NCBI GenBank assembly: GCA_900553885.1
Contig: USFD01000072.1
Coordinates: 1 to 16,022 of the forward strand
Source: an uncultured Ruminococcus sp.
Lineage (GTDB): Bacteria > Bacillota > Clostridia > Lachnospirales > Lachnospiraceae
DNA length: 16,022 bases
Direction: 5' to 3'
Positions 8,399 through 15,597 of this stretch are shown one piece after another. Every line of letters begins with the position of its first letter. Within the stretch, counting starts at the first letter, position 1. Made by a program: the position numbers and the translations under genes. A model generated the notes under the pieces. That model made no database searches and was not told where the DNA came from. It saw only the letters and a list, made by a program, of their open reading frames with translations.

Positions 8399-8493
8399 GT
8401 TGATTTTCCTTTCTTTAGCTGGCCCGCCGGCGTCCTGTGTCCATTGCGGGCGCAATTTTTCTCGGAATGAAACAGAGCTTTTCATCAAACCCG

Positions 8494-8548
8494 AAAGATC
8501 CGGAACCACCTTCCGACTGAAGGCCCTGTCCCGGCAAGATCTTTTTTT
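8494..8548 (-). other. Stem-loop in the distal ileS leader with a T-box-like GGTGGTTCC
   Basis: Read on the minus strand, AAAGAT (8544-8539), a CTTG bulge, CCGGGA, then CCTTC/GAAGG, TTCCGG and ATCTTT (8499-8494) form a stacked hairpin in the stretch between the palindromic repeat and the ileS start. It contains AAGGTGGTTCCGG, which recalls a T-box antiterminator bulge. Read on the plus strand, the same hairpin is followed by seven T (8542-8548) and would look like a terminator for plus-strand transcription. Its role is unknown. Confidence 0.35.
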
Positions 8549-8558
8549 CTCCGGATAA

Positions 8559-8738
8559 ACAGATGTTTCTGTATGGTAAGCCGACGTAGCCGGTGTGTCT
8601 GGTAAGGAGCGTAGAGGGACGCCGGCACTTGGGCTGCGTATTTTGCAGCCCTACGTACCGCTGCGTTCCTCTCCGAGCGAAAGCGTATCCGCACCGGATA
8701 CACCGGCCACGTCGGCCCTACGCTTCAAATACATCTGT
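8559..8738 (-). repeat. Palindromic repeat element, copy A (about 180 bp), inside the ileS leader
   Basis: The element is an almost complete palindrome. Its parts are an outer 8-bp pair ACAGATGT/ACATCTGT (8559-8566, 8731-8738), a 24-bp stem with three imperfect positions (8580-8603 with 8693-8716), an asymmetric internal loop, a 9-position stem with one mismatch (minus-strand GAGGAACGC/GCGTCCCTC), a CGGTAC/GTGCCG stem, and an apical 7-bp stem GGGCTGC/GCAGCCC with a 7-nt loop (8631-8651). It shares exact blocks with copy B, read in the same sense: ACGCTTTCGCTCGGA (8686-8672), CGCAGCGGTACGTA (8665-8652) and AAGTGCCGGCG (8630-8620). Short open frames across it (such as 8485-8703 minus and 8595-8921 plus) are by-products of the repeat. 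Confidence 0.85.
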
Positions 8739-8747
8739 GACCGAAAG

Positions 8748-8782
8748 AAAAAAAAGCTTCCGTCCTGTAATAGGACGAAAGC
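8748..8782 (-). terminator. T-box terminator hairpin of ileS leader
   Basis: On the minus strand an 11-bp stem (8782-8772 with 8766-8756, one G-U pair) with loop ATTAC is followed by eight T (8755-8748). The loop and 5' arm can instead pair with upstream sequence to form the antiterminator, which makes this a regulated terminator. It probably also stops read-through from the ABC operon. Confidence 0.93.
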
Positions 8783-9003
8783 CATCTCTCGTTTTTACCA
8801 CCTGTTACAACATACTCAGGCACAGACGCCTTTCATATGCGTCCCCCTAACGCGGGAACTTACGTCAGCCCTTACTCTGTATGTATTTCAGGGACTGCAG
8901 CTCGGGAGTGATTTTCGATAATCTGCTACTGATACCGGGCTTCCACCTTTCCCGGCTCGCTGCGACGTTCGTCAGATTTCTACTGTCTCCGTTATCACTT
9001 TTT
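8748..9003 (-). promoter_or_regulatory. Isoleucine T-box riboswitch controlling ileS
   Basis: T-box leaders bind uncharged tRNA and switch the terminator off. Stem I runs from about 9003, with AACGGAGACAGTAG, then GCCGGGAAAGGTGGAAGCCCGG in the distal part (8957-8936). The 3' side reads GAAAATCACTCCCGAGC, where ATC (8912-8910) is the likely isoleucine specifier codon. The antiterminator is GTAACAGG (8808-8801), a TGGT bulge able to pair with the ACCA end of tRNA-Ile, then ACGAGAG/CTTTCGT (8792-8786 with 8781-8775), closing with CCTATTAC (8774-8767). The latter segment is also part of the terminator, so the two folds exclude each other. An unusual feature is that ileS starts about 350 nt beyond the terminator, because a palindromic repeat occupies the gap. 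Confidence 0.93.
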
Positions 9004-9026
9004 CCTTTGAAATTCAATACAGAGTT

Positions 9027-9055
9027 ATTATAAAGAGAATTTCCCGGTTCGTCAA
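9027..9055 (-). promoter_or_regulatory. SigA-type promoter of the ileS T-box operon
   Basis: Minus-strand TTGACG (9055-9050), a 17-nt spacer and TATAAT (9032-9027) match the housekeeping consensus almost perfectly, with a start expected near 9020. The -35 box contains the TGA stop codon of the upstream permease gene, so promoter and coding sequence share bases. Confidence 0.93.
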
Positions 9056-10230
9056 GCCTTTCTGATGAGATTCCGGCCCCCTTCCAGACGGGGCAGGAGC
9101 AGCGCCGCGGCATTTGACGCAAGAGCATATACGGCCAGATAGCCGGTAATCCTGGCGCTGTGCAGGCCATTCAGATAAAAATACGGCGGGAGCAGAGATT
9201 TCAGCGGCTCCAGTCCGTGGAAGGAAACAAACACCGGACAGAGCACCACTGACAGAAGCACCAGCAGAGGCAGCATCGCGCCGTACACAGCCATATTTCT
9301 CACCAGCTGACATAAAACACCTGAAAATCCCGCAGCTGCCAGAACAAGAAGTGCCATCCGCGGCAGTTCCCTCCACCATTCTGTAAATGTACCCGAAATC
9401 CAGAGTCCCAGATAAGCGGCAATTCCGCCAAGAACAGTTCCGGTCAGAATACTGAGCCAGTAATACAGCGGTTTTTTCCCGTATCTGACCCACTGGAACA
9501 TTCCGGCCTTCCTGTCTTTCATAAGATACATTCCCATGGTCAGTCCTGTAAAAAATACAAAGACAGACAGCATACCTCTGACCGGGGTCATCACATAGCT
9601 GTTCTGATCCAGATCCACTTCCGGCGCATCGGTTCCATAGGCAAACCGGAAAATCGAGTCCTCCACCCGCTCTTCGCTGTACAGCGCACGGATCCTCTCT
9701 CTTACATAATCCTCACTCAGTCCGGCAAATTCTTTCTGCTCCAGGGTAAATTGTTCTGCCGCCAGTTCGGACAGATAGGGATAAAGAACAGAAAAGAACT
9801 GCTCCCGGGCAAGCTGCAGCTGAATCGTATCCTCGTTTGCGATTACGGAGATCAGATGTCCATCGTAAGGGAGTTCGCTTTCCCGGCCCGCCAGATATGC
9901 CTCCATCATACCGGTCAGTTCAGCGGGAAGAAGATAACCTGCGTCTGCCTGTGAAAGGGACACTTCTCTGCGGAGTTCTTCTTCCGTGCCGCAGACTGTA
10001 TATTCCACAACTCCATCCAGTTCTTCCAGGTCTTCTGCAATCCGGCTGCCGAGCGGATCAGAGGAAGGCTCTGCATAAACGGCAATGCGCAGAATATGAG
10101 ATTCCTCCTGCGCTGCCAGCCCCAGGCCGAACACCATAACAGGCACAAGCAGCAGAACAGCCCAGAAAGACGGCTTTTTCAGCAGTCTTTTCGTAAGCAG
10201 CAGATACCATGTAAATCCGTTTTTTATCAT
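9052..10230 (-). CDS. ABC-2 family permease, second subunit
   Basis: The 392-residue protein has the ABC-2 exporter plan: a first membrane helix (about residues 22-40), a large soluble outer domain (about 41-215) and a C-terminal set of about five to six helices starting near YVMTPVRGMLSVFVFFTGL. It follows the first permease by 60 nt and has GAGGAAAG before its ATG. Together with the adjacent ATPase and the other permease it would form one exporter complex at the plasma membrane. The two permeases are similar in plan but clearly different in sequence, which suggests a heterodimeric membrane part. The substrate is unknown; relatives of this architecture export lipids, antimicrobial peptides or wall polymers. 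The TGA stop lies within the ileS -35 box. Confidence 0.82.
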   Translation of the reverse strand: MIKNGFTWYLLLTKRLLKKPSFWAVLLLVPVMVFGLGLAAQEESHILRIAVYAEPSSDPLGSRIAEDLEELDGVVEYTVCGTEEELRREVSLSQADAGYLLPAELTGMMEAYLAGRESELPYDGHLISVIANEDTIQLQLAREQFFSVLYPYLSELAAEQFTLEQKEFAGLSEDYVRERIRALYSEERVEDSIFRFAYGTDAPEVDLDQNSYVMTPVRGMLSVFVFFTGLTMGMYLMKDRKAGMFQWVRYGKKPLYYWLSILTGTVLGGIAAYLGLWISGTFTEWWRELPRMALLVLAAAGFSGVLCQLVRNMAVYGAMLPLLVLLSVVLCPVFVSFHGLEPLKSLLPPYFYLNGLHSARITGYLAVYALASNAAALLLPRLEGGRNLIRKA

Positions 10231-10290
10231 GTAACTTTCCTCACTTTTCCCATTTCCTCATCAGCCCTGTCCGCACATATCCGAACAGGT

Positions 10291-11514
10291 TCAATGTGCC
10301 AGCCGGAATTTTTTCACGCCCACGGATACTCCCACAAACAGCAGAACCCACAGCATCAGCAGAACCGGAAGCATTCCCGCGCCGTCTCCGGTAAGGATTC
10401 TCTGCATATATTCCATCAAAAGCCCTGCAGGCGTCCACGCGGAAATTTTCTGTATGGACGGCGGGAAAAAAGACAGCGGATAAAAACATCCTGACAGATA
10501 GCCAAGGGCGGCCACACAGCAGAAACTCAGCAGCACTCCGCTGGCCAGACTGTGCACCAGCTGAGAAAGGAAATACTGCAGCGCGCTTACCACCGGTATC
10601 AGCAGAGCCATGGCCAGAAGCACTTTCATATGCCCCGCCGGTCCATTTCCCTCCAGCTCCGGTATTGTTATCCCGGCCGCAGCGGACACTGACAGCAGAA
10701 TTACTGACAGGGCCAGATAACTCAGACCTGTCAGTACACAATACGCTCCGTACTCAGCAAGAGACTGGCCGAGGGCTCCCCGTCCCTGTACGGCAAGCAT
10801 CCGTCCCAGAGAGTCCTCCCGCCGGATAAAAAGATAACAGGAGGCTGTCCCGGAAAAGAGGAAAAACAGTAAAAGAACCGAACAGAAATAGTACCCCTGT
10901 ACAGAAAGAAACGAGGCAGAATCCGGTGTGTCAACCTCATAAATATTCGCCCTTGGAAGTACAACATCAAAATACCGGAAATTCATCTGAAGGATCTGTT
11001 CGTCCAGAGAATCCGTCTCTCCTTCCTGCCGGGCGAAACGGATAAACGCATATATGCCGGACTGTGTTTCTGTCAGCAGTGTGGATACCGCATCGGCCAG
11101 TTCCCTCGCCAGCATAGTTCCCAGTCCATACTGCGCAGTTCCCGTAACAAATGTCACTTTATCATTTTCCCCCGACATAACAGAACGCACGAAGTCATCA
11201 GGTATTATCAGATATCCGTTGATTTCCTGCCGTTCCAGCTCCTGCCGGGCCTCTGTCTCTGTCATTTGCTCTATGGTACAGGTAAAACGGGAGGAATCCA
11301 TCTCCTGGAGCAGAGAAATTCCATTCTTAACAAATTCATCCTCCGCGTCTCCCACAATGCCAAGCCGGATCTTCTGCCTTCCTTCATCTGCCTGCGCCTC
11401 CCTCGTCTGAGCCAGAGCCAGCAGACCCAGGATCCCTGTAAGCACCAGGGTTGTAATAAGAAGAAAGGGAAGCGCCTTACATACTTTTTTGATTTGCAAA
11501 AGGAAATATCTCAT
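10291..11514 (-). CDS. ABC-2 family permease, first subunit
   Basis: The 407-residue protein has one N-terminal membrane helix (about 13-35), an outer domain (about 36-215) with KIRLGIVGDAEDEFVKNGI near its start, and about six C-terminal helices ending in a short basic tail (KKFRLAH). This is the ABC2_membrane_3 type of plan. It begins 9 nt after the ATPase stop with AGGAGG 5 nt from the ATG, a tight coupling that ties it to the ATPase. The outer domain has an alternating alpha/beta look (for example EINGYLIIPDDF), as in other ABC-2 exporters where part of it recalls a periplasmic-type domain. The substrate is not predictable from the sequence. Confidence 0.85.
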   Translation of the reverse strand: MRYFLLQIKKVCKALPFLLITTLVLTGILGLLALAQTREAQADEGRQKIRLGIVGDAEDEFVKNGISLLQEMDSSRFTCTIEQMTETEARQELERQEINGYLIIPDDFVRSVMSGENDKVTFVTGTAQYGLGTMLARELADAVSTLLTETQSGIYAFIRFARQEGETDSLDEQILQMNFRYFDVVLPRANIYEVDTPDSASFLSVQGYYFCSVLLLFFLFSGTASCYLFIRREDSLGRMLAVQGRGALGQSLAEYGAYCVLTGLSYLALSVILLSVSAAAGITIPELEGNGPAGHMKVLLAMALLIPVVSALQYFLSQLVHSLASGVLLSFCCVAALGYLSGCFYPLSFFPPSIQKISAWTPAGLLMEYMQRILTGDGAGMLPVLLMLWVLLFVGVSVGVKKFRLAH

Positions 11515-11523
11515 CCCGGCCTC

Positions 11524-12228
11524 CTATAAATTTCCTACAAGGTGATGGTAATTTCCGTCATACTCGTAGAAATTCAGTTTTCCTTTTTTCAGAATATACA
11601 GTGAATCGCAGACCGGAATCTCCTGGATGTCATGTGTGGTCAGAAGCACAATCCCGCCCTGACGCTTAAATTCCATCAGATAGCTGGCGATTCTTTCCTT
11701 GCAGATCAGATCCAGCGCCGCAGAAGGCTCATCCATCAGAAGAATCTGAGGCCGATGCGCTACTGCGCACCCGATACTCAGCCGTTTCTTCATCCCTCCT
11801 GACATCCGGGAAACCGGAACCTTCAGAAAATCCTGTATTCCGAGCATGCCAAGAACGCCGTTTTCCAGCTCTTCCTCAATCTGCTTCCGGTTCTTATACC
11901 ACAGCCGCAGATTATCCAGCGCTGTAAGCTCTTCTAGAAGGGGGGTGCCCTGTGGAACATATCCTACGGCCCGGGCATGGCGCCGGCGGTTCTGAAACAG
12001 ATCTTCTTCCCCGTAAAGGAACTCTCCTGTATCCCTCTGAAGCGTGCCTGCCAGAATGGAAAGCATTGTAGACTTTCCGCAGCCATTTTCCCCAAGAATG
12101 CCAATACAGCTTCCTGCCGGGACATCAAGAGATATCCCGGCAAGAATCTTTCGTCTGCCATAATGTTTTGATAGATTTCTGATTTGTATCATTGTTTCCA
12201 TATTCTGTATCTGCCTGTCTCTATACAT
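11524..12228 (-). CDS. ABC transporter ATP-binding protein
   Basis: The 234-residue protein has a full set of nucleotide-binding motifs: Walker A GENGCGKST (46-54), Q-loop Q93 in VGYVPQG, signature MSGGMKKR (142-149), Walker B ILLMDEP (162-168) and H-loop TTHD (197-200, His199). It is a stand-alone ATPase of the ABC-2 exporter group, and the two permeases directly downstream are its partners. The start is uncertain: the first ATG (12228) has no good ribosome binding site, and ATGs at 12201 and 12192 (giving METMIQIRNLSKHYG or MIQIRNLSKHYG) fit the usual N-terminus of the family better, though with weak ribosome binding sites. It lies 34 nt after the zinc-ribbon gene. A weak start may mean lower translation than the neighbours or coupling to the upstream gene. 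Confidence 0.92.
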   Translation of the reverse strand: MYRDRQIQNMETMIQIRNLSKHYGRRKILAGISLDVPAGSCIGILGENGCGKSTMLSILAGTLQRDTGEFLYGEEDLFQNRRRHARAVGYVPQGTPLLEELTALDNLRLWYKNRKQIEEELENGVLGMLGIQDFLKVPVSRMSGGMKKRLSIGCAVAHRPQILLMDEPSAALDLICKERIASYLMEFKRQGGIVLLTTHDIQEIPVCDSLYILKKGKLNFYEYDGNYHHLVGNL

Positions 12229-12262
12229 AAATCTGTCTTTTCTGTCACAAATCTCTGCCGGA

Positions 12263-13993
12263 TCATAAGTTATCCATCATCCATGACAGGAATGCGTTGT
12301 TTCTCATACGGGCCTCCAGGGCATTCTGATCAATTTCGCTTTCATACGCGGACATATCTTCACTGTCGTCCCCGTCATAAACTGTCTCATCAGACGGCAG
12401 TACGGGCTCATAGGAGCCTTCACCGGAAAATCCCAGGTTAAGCGTGGCAATTGGCACTTCACTGCTCATAATCGAAACAACCGCATCGGTACTGCTTCTG
12501 TCCGAACTGATCTGTGCCTGGAGTTCGTATCCGGCCAGACTCGGGTCCGCATCTGATGTAAAGAGGAAGGTGCCGTTAAGATATCCTTCTTCTGCAAGTT
12601 TCACGTCGTAATCTGACACTCTGATCTGCGCAACCTCTTCATCCGCTGATTTCAGAGAATAATTTCCCTCTGCAAGATTTCCATTCACTGTCCCCTCGCC
12701 TTCCAGAGATACATAGTCCCCGTTGCTGATATCGCCGACAGATAACTCCGTCGCATAATTTCCGCCGTCCTCAGCTGTAAGGCTGTTAAAGACTTCCAGC
12801 GTCTCTTCGCTGTCAATCAGAGTAATGGTTCTGCCGATAATATTTCCGTCTCCGTCAACCCACACATCCATTTCAACAGCTGCGGATTCCGGGACTTCTT
12901 CCGCCCTGGCTTCATCTATCGTTTCCTGCAGCTGATCCATTGCCTGAGCGTAAAACTCCTCGCCGGTGTAGCCGAAATAGGGATCTGTTGCCATCATGTA
13001 ATCCCCCAGATTCACCAGCAGTTCTTCCAGGTCTTTATCATTCTGCATCAGTTCCATCAGATCTACTGCAATATTCTTCAGCTGATCGCTGCCGATCCTT
13101 ACCTCCAGAAGAGTGGCATCCTGGCTGATACCGCCTACCGTCAGCGTTGAATCCTGCCGTTCCACATCAGTCGTATAATCAAGCATCACATCAAGATATT
13201 TCGGAAGCATATCCGGAAGCATGCTGAAATCCAGAACCGTGTTCATGTTGAGAAGTTCTCCGAAGTCCATGGATGCCGCGTCCTGGCTGATCCGGATGTA
13301 GGATTCGGAAAGCTCCGGGATCTGCACATACAGATTTCCACTGTCCGCATCGATTACGGCATTTGCGCTGATAATGCTTTCCTCCCCGGAATACAGCGCT
13401 GCCTGCGCTCCGGAAATACCATTGTTCTCTCCGGTACTTATGCGCGCCTCAAGATCCCCGAGAGCAGCTATCTCCGCATCAGAAATATAGCCGCTCAGGC
13501 CAAGCATTGCAACGCCTGCGTCTTCCAGCTGTACGCTGGCAGTAATTTCATTAATCTCTTCCCCGGAAACGGCGTTGGAAAGCGCATCCATCTCCTTGTC
13601 GATATAAGCCTCTTCTACCGAACGATAATATTCCTCCGGACTGGAGAATTTCGACTGGAAGAAATTACTCTGTGTAAATGCGAACGCGCCGATTCCCGCA
13701 GCCGCAACTACTGCCGCGGCAGCAACCGGAATAATCACCTTTTTCTTTGAACCTTTTTTCTTCCGCGGCGGCTCTCCCTGCCACTGCTGCGGTCCTCCGG
13801 CCGGCTGTCCGGGCTGAGCCGCCCACTGGTTCCGCCCTCCGGCAGGCTGTCCCTGCTGCCCCGTTCCATATGTACCCGTATCCTGGGGGCCCATATCCTG
13901 CGCCGGTGAATGCGCCGGCGCAACGGGCGTTCCACAGCGGGGGCAGAACTTTGTCCCGTCTTTCATCTCACTTCCACAATTTCTACAAAACAT
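12263..13993 (-). CDS. Zinc-ribbon, single-pass membrane protein with large extracytoplasmic domain
   Basis: The 576-residue protein opens with a zinc ribbon, Cys3-x2-Cys6 and Cys17-x2-Cys20, expected in the cytoplasm. A Gly/Pro/Gln-rich linker follows, with two tandem GQPAGG..QW units (48-56 and 62-71), then a Lys/Arg-rich patch (76-85), one membrane helix (about 86-106) and an acidic extracytoplasmic part to the end. That part looks like repeated beta-rich modules with many Asp/Glu and few basic residues, and includes YNYSLK-like strands and a C-terminal helix. Similar zinc-ribbon membrane proteins of unknown function are frequent in Lachnospiraceae. AGGAGG lies 8 nt before the ATG. The gene sits between a D,D-carboxypeptidase gene and an ABC-2 exporter, which suggests an envelope role, perhaps a sensor or accessory for the exporter. 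No enzyme motif was recognised. Confidence 0.85.
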   Translation of the reverse strand: MFCRNCGSEMKDGTKFCPRCGTPVAPAHSPAQDMGPQDTGTYGTGQQGQPAGGRNQWAAQPGQPAGGPQQWQGEPPRKKKGSKKKVIIPVAAAAVVAAAGIGAFAFTQSNFFQSKFSSPEEYYRSVEEAYIDKEMDALSNAVSGEEINEITASVQLEDAGVAMLGLSGYISDAEIAALGDLEARISTGENNGISGAQAALYSGEESIISANAVIDADSGNLYVQIPELSESYIRISQDAASMDFGELLNMNTVLDFSMLPDMLPKYLDVMLDYTTDVERQDSTLTVGGISQDATLLEVRIGSDQLKNIAVDLMELMQNDKDLEELLVNLGDYMMATDPYFGYTGEEFYAQAMDQLQETIDEARAEEVPESAAVEMDVWVDGDGNIIGRTITLIDSEETLEVFNSLTAEDGGNYATELSVGDISNGDYVSLEGEGTVNGNLAEGNYSLKSADEEVAQIRVSDYDVKLAEEGYLNGTFLFTSDADPSLAGYELQAQISSDRSSTDAVVSIMSSEVPIATLNLGFSGEGSYEPVLPSDETVYDGDDSEDMSAYESEIDQNALEARMRNNAFLSWMMDNL

Positions 13994-14062
13994 TTTCCCT
14001 TCCTCCTTTATTCTTTTAAATATACTGCAAGGATCTCATCATAAGTCCTGTCTGCCTTTTTA

Positions 14063-15487
14063 TCATTCCTGCCTTCTTTGTCTCTCATAGGTTCTCCGGC
14101 GCTCTCTTCTCCTTCTGTCCGCAAGCATCTGCTGTCTTCTCCGCCGGATCCTGAGTCTTTTTCTCTTATGGTGCAGGATGGCCGAAACCAGAAATACAAG
14201 CAGTACTGCTACTGCCGCCGCTGTGCCGATCAGTATCCCGGCCCACAGAGGAAGCCCCTTACCTTCCCGGATATCATGCCCGAACTCTGCTGACTTTTCA
14301 TTGACATGAAGCCTGGTAGTATAACCGGTAGCCGCCTGTATATATTCGGGCGTAAGGATCACCTCTGTATTTCCTACATTCTGTCCCTGATAAAGGTAGG
14401 TCACCTTTCCAGTTCCTTCCTTCTCATCCAGAACAGTAATGTCCATCTCAAGATCTTCATAGCCGATTCCCCGGGGAAGCACTACATATGCGTCGGGATC
14501 CACATAACTTTTGATCTCGTCCGGCTTCTCCTGTTCCATCAGACTGACTTTTGAAAAATTGGAATAGGTATAGTCAAACATTGCCCGGGTATCTGTATAG
14601 GCGTCTGTTCCGTAGTCATAGAGAACAACTGCCGCCAGCCGCATCTGACCATTATCAGCCATTGTTACAAGGGTTGTACCCGCATCATCTGTATATCCGG
14701 TCTTGCCTCCGATACAGTACTTATAATAATTGCTGTTTCCCTGCCAGAGCATCTTATGATGCTGCTGAAATGTCCGCGTCTCTTTCACAAGATTTGTCGG
14801 TTCTATGGTATAATTCAGCGTCTGCATGATATCCAGCAGTTCCTGATGTTCTGATACTGCCGCTGCAATCAGAGCCATATCATGAGCAGTTGTATAGTGA
14901 TTTTTATCATGAAGTCCGTTGGCGTTCGTCCAGTGCGAACCGGTACAGCCAAGCTCTGCCGCTCTGTCATTCATTTTCTGAATAAAAGTATCATATCCGC
15001 CGCCCATCTTTTCACCGACATTTTCCGCGATAGCGTATGCCACTTCATTTGCTGATGCAAGCAGCAGTCCGTACAGAGCGTCCTTCATGCTCAGGATCTC
15101 CCCCGGCTTCATTCCGATATGCGCATCATCGTATTGCAGAAATGATATGCTGTCATCTGAAAATACAACTTCATCTTCAAAACTGGAATTTTCCACTGCC
15201 ACCAGAGCTGTCAGCAGCTTTGTAATACTGGCCGGATACCGCTTTTCCTCTATGTTTTTCCCATACAATATGGCTCCGCTGTCCATATCCATAATAATCG
15301 CAGATCCGGCATATACCTTAGGGCCTTCCGGCCATCCCTTCAGGCTGTTCGTATCCGGCGCTGTCTCATAAGATTTTTTCTTAAGCGCTTCCGCGTCAGT
15401 CCCATCTGCATATGCCACCGCAGGAAGGCTAATAACGGCAGACGCCGCCAGTACTGCTGCCAGAACAGATTTTACTAATCTTCTCAT
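14063..15487 (-). CDS. D-alanyl-D-alanine carboxypeptidase, peptidase S11 (DacF/PBP5-like)
   Basis: The 474-residue enzyme trims the terminal D-alanine from peptidoglycan stem peptides outside the cell. A signal peptide (MRR..., cleavage near VAYA at 24-27) precedes the catalytic domain with SITK (87-90, Ser87 nucleophile), SAN (145-147) and KTG (262-264). A PBP5-type C-terminal domain follows (about 320-400). Instead of the usual amphipathic end helix, the protein finishes with a true membrane span (about 412-438) and a 36-residue Arg-rich cytoplasmic tail. GGAGG lies 10 nt before the ATG, and a SigA-type promoter lies just upstream, so it probably heads the operon with the zinc-ribbon and ABC genes. 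The symbol is left empty because dacA, dacB and dacF paralogs cannot be separated here; sporulation-specific control is not evident. Confidence 0.93.
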   Translation of the reverse strand: MRRLVKSVLAAVLAASAVISLPAVAYADGTDAEALKKKSYETAPDTNSLKGWPEGPKVYAGSAIIMDMDSGAILYGKNIEEKRYPASITKLLTALVAVENSSFEDEVVFSDDSISFLQYDDAHIGMKPGEILSMKDALYGLLLASANEVAYAIAENVGEKMGGGYDTFIQKMNDRAAELGCTGSHWTNANGLHDKNHYTTAHDMALIAAAVSEHQELLDIMQTLNYTIEPTNLVKETRTFQQHHKMLWQGNSNYYKYCIGGKTGYTDDAGTTLVTMADNGQMRLAAVVLYDYGTDAYTDTRAMFDYTYSNFSKVSLMEQEKPDEIKSYVDPDAYVVLPRGIGYEDLEMDITVLDEKEGTGKVTYLYQGQNVGNTEVILTPEYIQAATGYTTRLHVNEKSAEFGHDIREGKGLPLWAGILIGTAAAVAVLLVFLVSAILHHKRKRLRIRRRRQQMLADRRRRERRRTYERQRRQE

Positions 15488-15541
15488 CCCGGTTTAACCT
15501 CCGTATATATAATATCAAGAGTACACATAAAAGTTTTTTTT

Positions 15542-15570
15542 ATTATAAGCTCATAAAGAAGAAGTTGCAA
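15542..15570 (-). promoter_or_regulatory. SigA-type promoter for the carboxypeptidase operon
   Basis: Minus-strand TTGCAA (15570-15565), a 17-nt spacer and TATAAT (15547-15542) form a strong housekeeping promoter with a start near 15535. A run of eight A follows the -10 region, and an AT-rich palindrome CAAATTTAAATTTG (15603-15590) lies upstream and could act as an UP-like element. Confidence 0.8.
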
Positions 15571-15597
15571 GAAACAGAGGTTTTCTTTTCAAATTTA

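Noticed and set aside
8396..8509. Upstream extension of ileS to an ATG at 8509
   Set aside because: The added 37 residues fall in structured leader sequence, lack a ribosome binding site, and the normal IleRS N-terminus begins at 8398.
8559..8738. Palindrome A as a simple transcription terminator or a CRISPR-like repeat
   Set aside because: No T-run follows the stem on either strand, the structure is far longer than a terminator, and there is no repeat-spacer array.
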